Positions 1 through 6,668 of a DNA stretch of 12,518 nucleotides are shown piece by piece; within the stretch, counting starts at the first letter, position 1, and each line of letters starts with the position of its first letter. This stretch comes from Chloroflexota bacterium. Lineage in GTDB: Bacteria; Chloroflexota; Dormibacteria; CF-121. Where the stretch lies: NCBI GenBank assembly GCA_005889395.1, contig VBFX01000056.1:1-12518 (forward strand), read 5' to 3'. Under the pieces are notes generated by a model. That model saw nothing but the letters and a program-made list of their open reading frames with translations. It was not told the DNA's origin and did not search any database. A program made the translations under genes and the position numbers.

Positions 1-55
1 GCGGGAGCGTCCGCATGACCAGGTTCCCAAGCCTGAACAGCCGAGGGAGCAGCAT
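1..55 (-). CDS. Start of an unidentified gene coupled to ino1 (partial; possible HtrB/PIM acyltransferase)
   Basis: On the minus strand the ino1 stop TGA (57-55) shares its A with an ATG (55-53), giving a TGATG overlap. The frame from that ATG stays open to the window edge for 18 codons: MLLPRLFRLGNLVMRTLP. The overlap is what the sequence shows and implies translational coupling to ino1. The short start, hydrophobic with Arg and a 'RTLP' element, resembles the N-termini of HtrB/LpxL-family acyltransferases such as the phosphatidylinositol mannoside acyltransferase. That would suit an inositol-lipid operon, but 18 residues cannot establish a family, so the product name is a guess. The gene itself is moderately likely. 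Confidence 0.45.
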   Translation of the reverse strand, partial: MLLPRLFRLGNLVMRTLP

Positions 56-1269
56 CAGCGGCGAGGGGTCGCCTGTGGGGCGGGCACGGCCGGCGGGCGC
101 TCGGCGGCTTTGCCATCGGCGGGAGTCCCGGCGATGAAGGCCTCCGTCAGCTGGTGCGCGACGCCGTCGGTGACCTGCCTTGGCGGTGACTTCATGAAGT
201 AGGACGACGGTCCCTCGAGCGCGCCGCCCAGCTTGCGGTCCAGGCCGAGCTTGCAGCAGCGAATGGCGTCGATCACGACGCCCGCCGAGTTCGGAGAGTC
301 CCAGACCTCTAGCTTGAGCTCGACGTCGAGGGGGACGTCGCCGAAGGACCGGCCTTCCAGCCGGATGTAGGCCCACTTCCGGTCGCCCAGCCAGGGCACG
401 TAATCAGAAGGGCCGATGTGGATGTTGTCGCCGCCGATGTCCGCTTTCATCTGCGACTTGACGCTGTTCGTCTTCGAGATCTTCTTCGAAACCAGGCGCT
501 CGCGCTCCAGCATGTTCAGGAAGTCGGTATTGCCACCGAAGTTCAACTGGTAGGTGCGCTCGAGCTTGACGCCCCGGTCCTCGAAAAGCCGCGTTAGCAC
601 GCGGTGCACGATGGTCGCGCCCACCTGCGACTTGATATCGTCGCCGATGATCGGGATGCCGCGCTTCTCGAAGCGACCGCGCCAGTAGGGCTCGCGGGCG
701 AGGAAGACCGGCATGCAGTTGACGAAGGCGCAGCCGGCCTCGAGCACCTGCTCCGCATACCACTTGACCGCTTCCTCACTCCCGACCGGCAGGTAATTGA
801 CGACGACGTCGGTCCGGGTCGCCTTGAGGATGCCGACGATGTCGGCCGTCGGCCCGGGGGCCTTGGTGATGATCTCGGAGAGGTACTTGCCCAGCCCGTC
901 ATGGGTCATGCCGCGCTCGACCTTGACGCCCAGGTGAGGAACGTCCGCGAATTTCACGGTGTTGTTGTGGCCGGCGAAGATCGCGTCCGAGAGGTCCTTG
1001 CCAACCTTGTCTTTGTCGATGTCGAAGGCGGCAGAGAACTCGATATCACGGATGTGGTAGCCGCCGAGGTCGACGTGCATCAAGCCTGGGATCGACGCCC
1101 CCGCTTTCGCGTCGCGGTAGTACTCGACCCCCTGCACCAGTGACGACGCGCAGTTGCCAACGCCCAGGATCGCCACCCGCACCTTGCGGCGCGAGCGAGC
1201 GTCGCTCCGAACCGTCGTGTTACGCGGCGCTCGGCCGTTGAGCCGTGCGCCGTTCTTGCCAGTTGCCAT
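55..1269 (-). CDS. ino1: Inositol-3-phosphate synthase
   Basis: Converts glucose 6-phosphate to 1D-myo-inositol 3-phosphate in the cytoplasm with NAD+, the first step toward phosphatidylinositol and other inositol compounds. The 404-residue protein has a Rossmann dinucleotide motif GVGNCAS at residues 36-42, the family block GDDIKSQVGAT at 209-219, LNFGGNTDFLN at 242-252, and DSPNSAGVVIDAIRC near 324-338. The length and sequence style match the compact actinobacterial and archaeal-like class rather than the longer eukaryotic enzyme. A basic N-terminal extension (1-29) and a Pro/Ala-rich tail (381-404) are probably disordered. The ATG at 1269 lies 6 nt after the arsR stop, and a GAGGTG Shine-Dalgarno sequence inside the end of arsR lies 9 nt upstream. 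It is therefore the second gene of an arsR-ino1 operon, and its stop overlaps the next start. Confidence 0.96.
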   Translation of the reverse strand: MATGKNGARLNGRAPRNTTVRSDARSRRKVRVAILGVGNCASSLVQGVEYYRDAKAGASIPGLMHVDLGGYHIRDIEFSAAFDIDKDKVGKDLSDAIFAGHNNTVKFADVPHLGVKVERGMTHDGLGKYLSEIITKAPGPTADIVGILKATRTDVVVNYLPVGSEEAVKWYAEQVLEAGCAFVNCMPVFLAREPYWRGRFEKRGIPIIGDDIKSQVGATIVHRVLTRLFEDRGVKLERTYQLNFGGNTDFLNMLERERLVSKKISKTNSVKSQMKADIGGDNIHIGPSDYVPWLGDRKWAYIRLEGRSFGDVPLDVELKLEVWDSPNSAGVVIDAIRCCKLGLDRKLGGALEGPSSYFMKSPPRQVTDGVAHQLTEAFIAGTPADGKAAERPPAVPAPQATPRR

Positions 1270-1275
1270 CGCTGT

Positions 1276-1620
1276 TTACACCTCGCTCCATTCGTGTTGC
1301 AGCGCCCGGACCCGAGGTCGAGGCGCGATCAGGGTCGCCAGTTCTCGATGGAAGGCGAGCAGGCCTTCTCGGTTGAGGGAGTAGTGAATCATGCGGCCAA
1401 CCCTCCGCGTACGCACCAGCCGGCCGCGTCGCAGCATGCGAAGGTGCCAGCTCAAGCGGGGCTGGCTGATACCGATCGCGTCGGCGAGCTCGAGCACGGT
1501 GATCTCAGGAATACCGGCGAGATACTGGAGGATGCGAAGACGGGTGATGCTGGCCAGCGCCTGGTAATGGGCTCGGAACTCGCGAAGGGACGGGTTCGTG
1601 AGGAGAGTAGAGGATGCCAT
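1276..1620 (-). CDS. ArsR-type winged-helix transcriptional repressor
   Basis: A 114-residue cytoplasmic DNA-binding protein of ArsR/SmtB type. The winged helix-turn-helix is clear: 'TRLRILQYLAG' at about 26-36, 'TVLELADAIGISQPRLSWHL' at 41-60 as the HTH, and the wing 'RRGRLVRTRRVGRMIHYSL' at about 64-82. The protein contains no cysteine, and the metal-sensing ELCVCDL segment of classic ArsR members is replaced by LELADAIG. It is therefore not a thiol-based arsenic or cadmium sensor, and its ligand is unknown. It is followed after 6 nt by ino1. A perfect palindrome abuts its start codon and a TATAAT lies just upstream, so it probably represses its own operon including ino1 (inference). The start at 1620 is set by the HTH length and by the promoter position. 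Confidence 0.9.
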   Translation of the reverse strand: MASSTLLTNPSLREFRAHYQALASITRLRILQYLAGIPEITVLELADAIGISQPRLSWHLRMLRRGRLVRTRRVGRMIHYSLNREGLLAFHRELATLIAPRPRVRALQHEWSEV

Positions 1621-1636
1621 ATAAAGAATTCTTTAT
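1621..1636. promoter_or_regulatory. Perfect 16-bp palindrome, probable ArsR operator
   Basis: ATAAAGAATTCTTTAT is identical to its reverse complement and directly touches the arsR start codon (1620-1618). It is AT-rich within a GC-rich window and lies 2 bp downstream of the minus-strand -10 box. The predicted transcription start therefore falls within it. Size, AT-richness and position match the usual inverted-repeat operators of ArsR-family repressors. Binding by the adjacent repressor is inferred. The same DNA occupies the place of the arsR ribosome binding site, and no GGAGG-like sequence is visible there. Confidence 0.75.
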
Positions 1637-1638
1637 GG

Positions 1639-1647
1639 ATTATAGCA
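1639..1647 (-). promoter_or_regulatory. Extended -10 promoter of arsR-ino1
   Basis: The minus strand reads TGCTATAAT, a consensus TATAAT (1644-1639) preceded by the TGN extension. No convincing -35 box lies 16-18 bp upstream, as expected for an extended -10 promoter. Initiation about 7 nt downstream, near 1632, would give a leader of only about 12 nt and put the start site inside the palindrome at 1621-1636. Confidence 0.65.
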
Positions 1648-1681
1648 GGCGCTCCGACAGGATCAGGAAGGAGGCTTTAGC

Positions 1682-1819
1682 TCAGCAGGTGCCCGGGCAA
1701 GCGCACGCGAATTCGCAGTCGGTCTTGTAGCGGCATTCGTTGATGCCTTTCAGGCCTTTCGCGATGATTGCCTGCAGCTCCGGAATTTTCTTCTGCTGTT
1801 CGGTTTCTCCGGCATCCAT
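1682..1819 (-). CDS. Small cysteine-rich peptide (45 aa), function unknown
   Basis: The frame from the ATG at 1819-1817 encodes 45 residues. A charged, probably helical N-terminal part (1-28, with EQQKKIPELQAIIAKGLKGI) is followed by a cysteine-rich tail with Cys at 29, 35, 39, 41 and 45, spacing C-x5-C-x3-C-x-C-x3-C. No signal peptide or membrane segment is visible. The frame extends further upstream, but no in-frame ATG or GTG near the promoter offers a better start, so the first good start is 1819. The Shine-Dalgarno sequence is weak (AAGAAG). The gene reads in the same direction as arsR, ending 61 nt before its start, and has a plausible promoter of its own at 1910-1939. The layout resembles a leader-core precursor peptide or a tiny metal-binding protein. 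I do not recognise a family, and no maturation enzyme lies nearby. Confidence 0.5.
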   Translation of the reverse strand: MDAGETEQQKKIPELQAIIAKGLKGINECRYKTDCEFACACPGTC

Positions 1820-1909
1820 CGGTATCGCTTCTTTGACGTGTAGTGAGACCTGGCGGCGACGGAATGCGACGGACGAGAAGTTGACAACTCTGCTGTCGGA
1901 AACGCCAAC

Positions 1910-1939
1910 AGGATAGGAGGGGGGCTTCGGCATCGTCAA
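1910..1939 (-). promoter_or_regulatory. Possible promoter of the cysteine-rich peptide gene
   Basis: The minus strand has TTGACG at 1939-1934 (5 of 6 to consensus) and TATCCT at 1915-1910 (4 of 6), separated by 18 bp. Transcription would start near 1903, leaving a leader of about 85 nt before the ATG at 1819. It lies in the 145-bp divergent gap between the peptide gene and holB. Confidence 0.35.
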
Positions 1940-1964
1940 GGAAAGACTTGTTAAGGTGGGCGCC

Positions 1965-2940
1965 ATGCCAGCCACGCGGACTCGTCGCAATCCCGTCCCT
2001 GTTGCTCGCGGTTTTGCGGCGATCGCGGGGCACGACCGCGCCATCTCCATCCTGCTGGCTCACCGGCGGGCCGGCCGCCTGGCGCATGCGTACTGCCTCA
2101 CCGGCGAGGAAGCGATCGGCAAGACGGCCGTCGCGCGCTCGCTCGCCGAGGAGCTGCTCCTCGGTGCGGGTCAACCATCGCGCCTCGAGGTTCATCCAGC
2201 GCGGCGCGCCGACGCACGAGCAATCCCTGCAGCAGTTCCTGAGTCTGAAGCCGTTCGTGGCCCCCCTGCGGGTAGCGTTACTGGCCAATGCCGAACGCAT
2301 GACCGAGCAGGCGCAAAACTGCCTGCTGAAAACGCTCGAAGAGCCGCCGGCGAATACCGTGCTGATGCTGACGACAGCCTATCCGGATCACCTGCTGCCG
2401 ACCTGCCTGTCGCGCTGCCAGCTGATTTCGCTGTCGCCAGTCGGCCGCCCGGCGATGGTTGAATTTGTCAGTGCGCGCCAGCCGAACGACGCGGAAGCCG
2501 AGGCGCTCGTCGGCCTCGCCCACGGCCGTCCGGGGTGGGCGGTGCGGGCGATGAGCGACCGCGACTGGGTGGTGCGCATGGACCGCTGGGCGGAGCAGCT
2601 GGCCGCACTGGCGTTCGAGGACGTCGATGGGGTCCTGACCTTCGCGTCGCGCTTCGGGCAGGGACCGCAAGCCGAGATGAGGCTGGTCGCCGCCGACGCC
2701 CTCCGTGGCTTCACGTCCTTTCTTCGCGACGCCATGCTCCTCCAGGCCGGCGTGCTGAGTCCGATGCCGTCGGAGCGGAAGTCTGCGCTCGAGGCCTGGT
2801 CGGGCCAGGTCCCGCCAGACCACATCCGGGCATCGCTGGCCGCTGCGCAGCGAACCCAGCTGCTGATCGATCAGAATGTGAATCCTCGCCTCGCCATGGA
2901 AGTCATGCTGCTCGACCTGCGGGTGCGTCGCCCCCAATGA
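1965..2940 (+). pseudogene. holB: DNA polymerase III delta-prime subunit, frameshifted
   Basis: The clamp-loader delta-prime subunit helps DnaX and delta load the sliding clamp at the replication fork. The N-terminal frame starts at ATG 1965, 5 nt after AAGGTGG, and shows a GEEAIGKT P-loop at residues 47-54. The rest of the protein is in the next frame: FLSLKPF, a Walker-B-like region, NCLLKTLEEPPANT, and the SRC motif with the arginine finger (CLSRCQLI), ending at 2940. The frame change lies between about 2163 and 2220. The zinc-binding cysteine segment and a full HPD region of typical family members are not seen there; only a fragment, RLEVHP, remains in the first frame. Compared with E. 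coli HolB, this part is about 28 residues shorter, although natural loss of the zinc module is possible. The gene is normally essential, so this may be an assembly error. It overlaps the next gene by 4 nt (ATGA). Confidence 0.85.
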
Positions 2941-3855
2941 GCCGCGTCTTTGTGACTTTGCCGCTGCCGTCACCCGGCATCGACATGCTCAAAGAGCGTT
3001 TCGAGGCCACCGTGATGGAGGCGGAAGGGATGCCGCCCGAGACGCTCCAGCGGCACATCGCCGAAGCGGATCCGGTTGGGATTGTCGGTATGGTCAATGT
3101 ACCGATCACGGACGAGATCATGGCGGCGGCGCCCCACCTGCGGGTGGTGGCGAACTACGCGGTGGGCTACAACAATGTCGACGTCGCCGCAGCCACTCGC
3201 CGCGGCGTACTGGTGACGAATACTCCCGGCGTTTTGACCGACGCGACCGCCGACCTGGCGTTTGCGCTCATCCTGGCGGTGGCACGTCGGGTGGTGGAGT
3301 CTGACAAATTTCTTCGGGACGGAAAGTTCAAAGGGTGGAAAGCGCATCTTTTGCTTGGTACCGACGTCTACGGGCGAGTACTGGGGATCATTGGCTTTGG
3401 TCGAATTGGGCAGGCCGTCGCTCGGCGCGGACTGGGGTTCAACATGTCGATCCTGTATTCGGACGCGCGCCGCGCCACCCCAGAGGTCGAGTCCGAGTTG
3501 CGCGCCCAGTACGTCCCGCTCGATGAGTTGCTGCGCAAGGCCGACTACGTGACGATTCACGCCGACCTGAATGATCAGACCCGCCACATGATCGGCGAGC
3601 GGGAGTTGAAGCTGATGGGGCCGGAGCACTACCTTATTAATGCCGCCCGCGGCCCGATCGTCGACGAGAAGGCCCTGGTGCGGGCCTGGCCTCACCGATT
3701 GCTGGAACGCCGTGTTGCTGCCTCACCTAGGAAGCGCGACCGTGACGGCGCGCGCGGCGATGGCCGAGACCGCGGCGAAGAACCTGATCGCGGCGGTCGA
3801 AGGGCAAAGCCCGCCCAACCTGGTCAACCCGGAAGCGCTCGCCGTCAAGCGCTAG
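2937..3855 (+). pseudogene. D-2-hydroxyacid dehydrogenase, internal deletion and frameshift
   Basis: Resembles the glyoxylate/hydroxypyruvate reductase branch of the D-isomer-specific 2-hydroxyacid dehydrogenases, which reduce 2-oxoacids with NAD(P)H in the cytoplasm. From ATG 2937 it shows the substrate-domain GYNNVDV (77-83), the nucleotide-binding GFGRIG (153-158) and the catalytic-Arg motif INAARGPIVDE (Arg238). At about 3684-3690 the frame changes. The tail LTDCWNAVLLPHLGSAT, carrying the catalytic His, continues in the next frame to TAG at 3853-3855. Aligned with typical members, about 21-22 residues are missing, including the DVFE segment with the catalytic Glu. The frame change requires a loss of 3n+2 bp, so about 65 bp. 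Left uncorrected, the first frame runs on across the next gene to 4559. The gene overlaps the holB stop, and the HAD gene starts at the very next base. Confidence 0.85.
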
Positions 3856-4680
3856 GTGCGCATCCGGCTGCTGGCCATCGATCTCGATGGCACGCTGGTC
3901 AACGACCGGCTGGAGATGGATCCGCAGGATGTCGCCGCGGTCAAGGCGGCGACCGTCGCGGGCGTCACGGTGGTGCTGGCCACTGGTCGCATGTTCAAAT
4001 CGTCACTCCGCTACGCGCAGCCTCTCGGCCTGACGGGCCCGATCATCAACTACCAGGGAGCCGTGGTTCGCGAGATCGCCAGCGGCGAGGTCTGGTACCG
4101 ATGCGAGTTGACCGTGCCGATGCAGCAGCGCGTTCTCGCCTTTGCCGAGCCGAAGGACTGGCACGTGAACGCCTATGTGGACGAGCAAGTCTACACGGCA
4201 CGTGCGCGGCCCGAGGCGGATCTCTACGCCCGGATTGCCATGGTGCCGTACGAAGTGGTCGGGCCGCTCTCGAAGTGGGTGCGCCAGGACTCGACCAAGA
4301 TGGTCCTGGTCGATCTCGATCCGGCGGACGTGCCGAAACGGATCGCGGAGTTGACCGCCTGGATGGGCGACGAGGGGCGGGTGACGCGATCGCTCGACTG
4401 GTTCGTCGAGGTGGTCAACCCCCAGGTCTCGAAGTCGCGGGCGTTGGCCATGGTGGCGGACCGGCTCGACGTTGCTCGCGCGGAAGTCTGCGCCATCGGC
4501 GACAACCTGAACGATCAGGACATGGTCTCGTGGGCGGGCTTCGGGGTCGCCATGGGTAACGCGCCGGATGCCCTGAAGGCGGTAGCCCAGTACGTCACCG
4601 GATCGATCGGCGAGGCGGGCGTCGCCCAGGTGATCGACCGTTTCGTGATCGGGAAGGAGGAGCCGACGCTGCGCACTTAG
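3856..4680 (+). CDS. Cof-type HAD-superfamily phosphatase
   Basis: A 274-residue cytoplasmic haloacid-dehalogenase-like hydrolase, probably a sugar-phosphate or nucleotide phosphatase; the substrate cannot be read from sequence. All four HAD motifs are present: DLDGT with nucleophile Asp9 and Asp11, LATGR with Thr43, SKSRALA with Lys193, and GDNLNDQDM with Asp216 and Asp220. The insert between motifs II and III has the size of a C2B cap, as in the Cof/YbiV group. The GTG start directly follows the TAG stop of the dehydrogenase, so translation is probably coupled. No strong Shine-Dalgarno sequence is seen. It ends 32 nt before tRNA-Asp. Confidence 0.92.
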   Translation: MRIRLLAIDLDGTLVNDRLEMDPQDVAAVKAATVAGVTVVLATGRMFKSSLRYAQPLGLTGPIINYQGAVVREIASGEVWYRCELTVPMQQRVLAFAEPKDWHVNAYVDEQVYTARARPEADLYARIAMVPYEVVGPLSKWVRQDSTKMVLVDLDPADVPKRIAELTAWMGDEGRVTRSLDWFVEVVNPQVSKSRALAMVADRLDVARAEVCAIGDNLNDQDMVSWAGFGVAMGNAPDALKAVAQYVTGSIGEAGVAQVIDRFVIGKEEPTLRT

Positions 4681-4692
4681 CGCCCGCAACCT

Positions 4693-4702
4693 TATATATA
4701 CT
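4693..4702 (+). promoter_or_regulatory. Possible -10 region for tRNA-Asp
   Basis: The AT-rich run TATATATACT contains TATACT (4697-4702), 10 nt before the mature tRNA 5' end. It stands out in GC-rich surroundings. No good -35 box is visible about 17 bp upstream, where the end of the HAD gene lies. Confidence 0.4.
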
Positions 4703-4712
4703 GGGCTTCCGC

Positions 4713-4789
4713 GGCCCCGTGGTGTAGCGGTCCAACATGCCTCCCTGTCACGGAGGAGATCGGCGGTTCGAATCCGCTCGGGGTCGCCA
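4713..4789 (+). tRNA. tRNA-Asp (anticodon GTC)
   Basis: A full cloverleaf can be drawn. Acceptor stem GGCCCCG pairs with CGGGGTC (4779-4785, one G-U pair). The D-arm lies around GTGTAGCGGTCCAACAT. The anticodon stem CCTCC/GGAGG encloses CTGTCAC, with anticodon GTC for Asp. The T-arm is GGCGG-TTCGAAT-CCGCT. The discriminator base is G, as expected for tRNA-Asp, and CCA is encoded (4787-4789). Confidence 0.97.
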
Positions 4790-5107
4790 TCCAGAACAAG
4801 TTTCGAACCGGGCTGCGTGTATTCAAAAGCGCCTGAAAAGGATTATTAAGCGCCCAATCCCGGAAGCGGCCGTACCGGTGGACGGTCTCGTGGGCAAATA
4901 GAAGCTCTGCGAATTCTCGACGTCGTCAGTTTCGCAGCGGTCCGATTCCGCATGGCCCTTCGGCGCAGCGACTACATATTTATCGCCTGCGGTGAGCACA
5001 GGCTGCGCTCGACGTCGCCTGCCTCGATTTGACCAGCCCATCGCCAGGCGGCTGGACCAGCGATTACTTCGGGGTGATCCTTCTTCCTCAGGCGCCCGCG
5101 ACCGAGC
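4790..5107. other. Gene-poor region after tRNA-Asp
   Basis: About 320 bp without a convincing coding frame. A 72-codon minus-strand frame (4823-5041) has no recognisable content or ribosome binding site. A 7-bp inverted repeat, CTGCGAA (4907-4913) and TTCGCAG (4931-4937), could form a weak hairpin but has no U-tract. No integrase gene and no repeat of the tRNA 3' end were seen, so there is no support for an attachment site. Confidence 0.5.
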
Positions 5108-5136
5108 TTGACAGACTAATTGGCAGCGGCCATAGT
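5108..5136 (+). promoter_or_regulatory. Promoter of the hydrolase-ECF cluster
   Basis: A perfect TTGACA (5108-5113) is followed after exactly 17 bp by CATAGT (5131-5136, 4 of 6 to TATAAT). The start codon is at 5156, so the leader would be only about 13 nt and would include the GAGGAGGG Shine-Dalgarno sequence at 5143-5150. Confidence 0.55.
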
Positions 5137-5155
5137 AGCGCCGAGGAGGGATCCG

Positions 5156-6097
5156 GTGGGATCGCGACGACTGCTCGTCGTGCTGGCGTCCACCCTCGCC
5201 GCCATGCCCACTGCGGCATGTGGCACAGGTTCACCCAGCGACCCCGATAACGCGCGCTGCAACGATCCCCGACCCACCTTCGGCGCGCCAGTCGTGCTCC
5301 CTACCCACACTCAGGTCGGCGTGTACTTCACCTGCGAGGGCGCGGTGCAGGCGGGAACGGTCTATGTCCCCAACGGCCCCGGCCTCCATGCTGCCGCCGT
5401 CTGGGTCCACGGAGACGGGCCGATGCGGCGGATTGGCTACGGAGACGACAACGTGGTCGCCGGCCTCGTCCGAGCCGGGGTTGCCGTCCTGTCCTACGAC
5501 AAGCGGGGCGTCGGCGAATCGCGGGGTGTCTGCTGCCCGGGTGACAGCGGCCACTTCAACCTGCTGGCGGCCGACGCGATTGGTGCCGTGAATGCGCTCA
5601 GGTCGATGCCCGGCATCGACCCGCGGCATGTCGGACTGCTAGGCGCCAGCCAGGCTGGCTGGGTCGTGCCGCTCGCCGCGGCGCGCTCGTCGAGCATCGC
5701 GTTTACAGTGCTTGTCGACGCCCCGACCGTCACCCAGGACGAGGAGAAGCTCTACAGCCTTTTGACCGGCGAGGAAGGCGAGGCTGGCGGAGTCCTTTCC
5801 AAGCAAGCGATCGCCTACCGTCTCAAGCAGGCCGGAGCCTCAGGGTACGACCCACGTCCCTCCCTCGACCGCATGAACAATCCGGGACTGTGGCTCTATG
5901 GTGGCGCCGACCGCTCGATTCCGGCCGACCGATCGATCGCGATCCTGAAAGCGCTGAAGCAGCAGGGCAAGGACTTCACCGTTGCTGTCCTGCCCGGCGC
6001 AGGACATGGACTCCTCAACGTCCCGCCGTCGGATCCGCGTGCCCTCCCGATGGTGGTCGATTGGATCACCAGCCACGTCCATGCCACGGCGGGATGA
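5156..6097 (+). CDS. Secreted lipoprotein-type alpha/beta hydrolase
   Basis: A 313-residue serine hydrolase of the dienelactone-hydrolase/acyl-peptidase-like alpha/beta fold, probably cleaving esters or peptides outside the membrane. The catalytic triad is visible: Ser165 in the elbow GASQAG, Asp252 in GGADRSIP and His284 in GAGHG. The oxyanion region VWVHGDGP lies at 82-89, and a conserved SYDKRGVGES follows at 113-122. The GTG start at 5156 is chosen because GAGGAGGG ends 5 nt upstream and because it gives a clean N-terminal signal: basic GSRR, a hydrophobic run, then a lipobox-like TAAC with Cys22. The lipobox has Thr at -3, so ordinary signal peptidase cleavage is possible. It is first in a four-gene set; the next gene starts 7 nt after its stop. 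Confidence 0.88.
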   Translation: MGSRRLLVVLASTLAAMPTAACGTGSPSDPDNARCNDPRPTFGAPVVLPTHTQVGVYFTCEGAVQAGTVYVPNGPGLHAAAVWVHGDGPMRRIGYGDDNVVAGLVRAGVAVLSYDKRGVGESRGVCCPGDSGHFNLLAADAIGAVNALRSMPGIDPRHVGLLGASQAGWVVPLAAARSSSIAFTVLVDAPTVTQDEEKLYSLLTGEEGEAGGVLSKQAIAYRLKQAGASGYDPRPSLDRMNNPGLWLYGGADRSIPADRSIAILKALKQQGKDFTVAVLPGAGHGLLNVPPSDPRALPMVVDWITSHVHATAG

Positions 6098-6104
6098 CGC
6101 GTCG

Positions 6105-6668
6105 ATGATGCCACGGAAGGTGACCAAGCGACGCGTGCTAGTGAGCATGAACAGACAGACAATGATCTTTTCGGCCATCGCGACGGCGCTCTACGCGGCG
6201 GTCAGTCTCCTGCCCAATCCGATCGACCTGCCCGGCCTGCACAACCTCAACTTTCGGCCGGGCGTCGTCGTGCCAGTGCTGGCGGGCATCTTGCTCGGAC
6301 CCATCGCCGGATTCTTTGTCGGTGCAGCCGGCACACTCGTCGCCGACGGCTTGACATTCGACATCTCCTGGAACTGGGCGATTGGCAACGGGCTGATTGG
6401 GCTGATCGTCGGGGTGGTCCCCGCCGCCAGGCTGGCTTCCCGGGCGAGATGGCGGAGCATCGGCGCGGCGACCGTGATGGGCGCGCTCGGCATCATCCTC
6501 GGGGTCGGGTTCGCGGCGCTCACCGATGTCCTGGTTGCGAACCTGACACCCGATACGGCGATCGGAGTCGAGTGGATCTCGGTGGCGAAGTGGGAGCTGG
6601 CCTGGGGAGTGCCGCTGACGATCATCGTGGTCCTTGCCTGGCCGCGGCGGCCGAAGATCGCCGGGTGA
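6105..6668 (+). CDS. ECF transporter S component (substrate-binding membrane protein)
   Basis: A polytopic membrane protein of 187 residues resembling the substrate-capture (S) subunits of energy-coupling-factor vitamin/cofactor importers. Typical features are the NFRPG...PVLAGILLGPIAGFFVGAAG stretch followed by a 'LVADGLTFDISWNWAIGNGLIGLIVG' region, with 5-6 hydrophobic segments overall. This pattern fits the riboflavin-type S-component group, but the ligand cannot be told. No EcfT or EcfA gene is in the window, so it would share a remote energizing module or work alone. Start choice is uncertain: ATG 6105 (7 nt after the hydrolase stop, GGCGGG upstream), ATG 6108 or ATG 6147, the last starting right at the first helix. 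Its stop overlaps the following GTG. Confidence 0.8.
   Translation: MMPRKVTKRRVLVSMNRQTMIFSAIATALYAAVSLLPNPIDLPGLHNLNFRPGVVVPVLAGILLGPIAGFFVGAAGTLVADGLTFDISWNWAIGNGLIGLIVGVVPAARLASRARWRSIGAATVMGALGIILGVGFAALTDVLVANLTPDTAIGVEWISVAKWELAWGVPLTIIVVLAWPRRPKIAG

Noticed and set aside
1671..1692. tRNA-like start (TTTAGCTCAGCAGGT resembling a D-arm)
   Set aside because: No anticodon arm, T-arm GGTTCGA or matching acceptor strand follows; the bases belong to the end of the cysteine-rich peptide frame and the arsR upstream region.
1881..1886. TTGACA as a plus-strand promoter for holB
   Set aside because: No acceptable -10 box lies 16-18 bp downstream; the nearest AT-rich piece (GGATAG) is 24 bp away.
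2278..2973. Long antisense frames opposite holB, the dehydrogenase and ino1
   Set aside because: High-GC antisense shadows with Arg/His-rich translations and no recognisable domains; the opposite strand has clear family motifs.
2535..4559. One 674-codon plus-strand frame as a single protein
   Set aside because: Only its part from 2937 to about 3686 is the dehydrogenase; the rest is Arg/Gly-rich readthrough over holB and the HAD gene in a wrong frame, made possible by the deletion.
4823..5041. 72-codon minus-strand gene after tRNA-Asp
   Set aside because: No ribosome binding site, motif or hydrophobic pattern; composition looks non-coding.
4790..5107. Integration site or genomic island next to tRNA-Asp
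   Set aside because: No integrase and no repeat of the tRNA 3' end; the following genes look chromosomal.
4790..5155. Riboswitch controlling the ECF S-component cluster
   Set aside because: No conserved TPP, FMN, cobalamin or similar core was recognised, and the predicted leader from the 5108 promoter is only about 13 nt.
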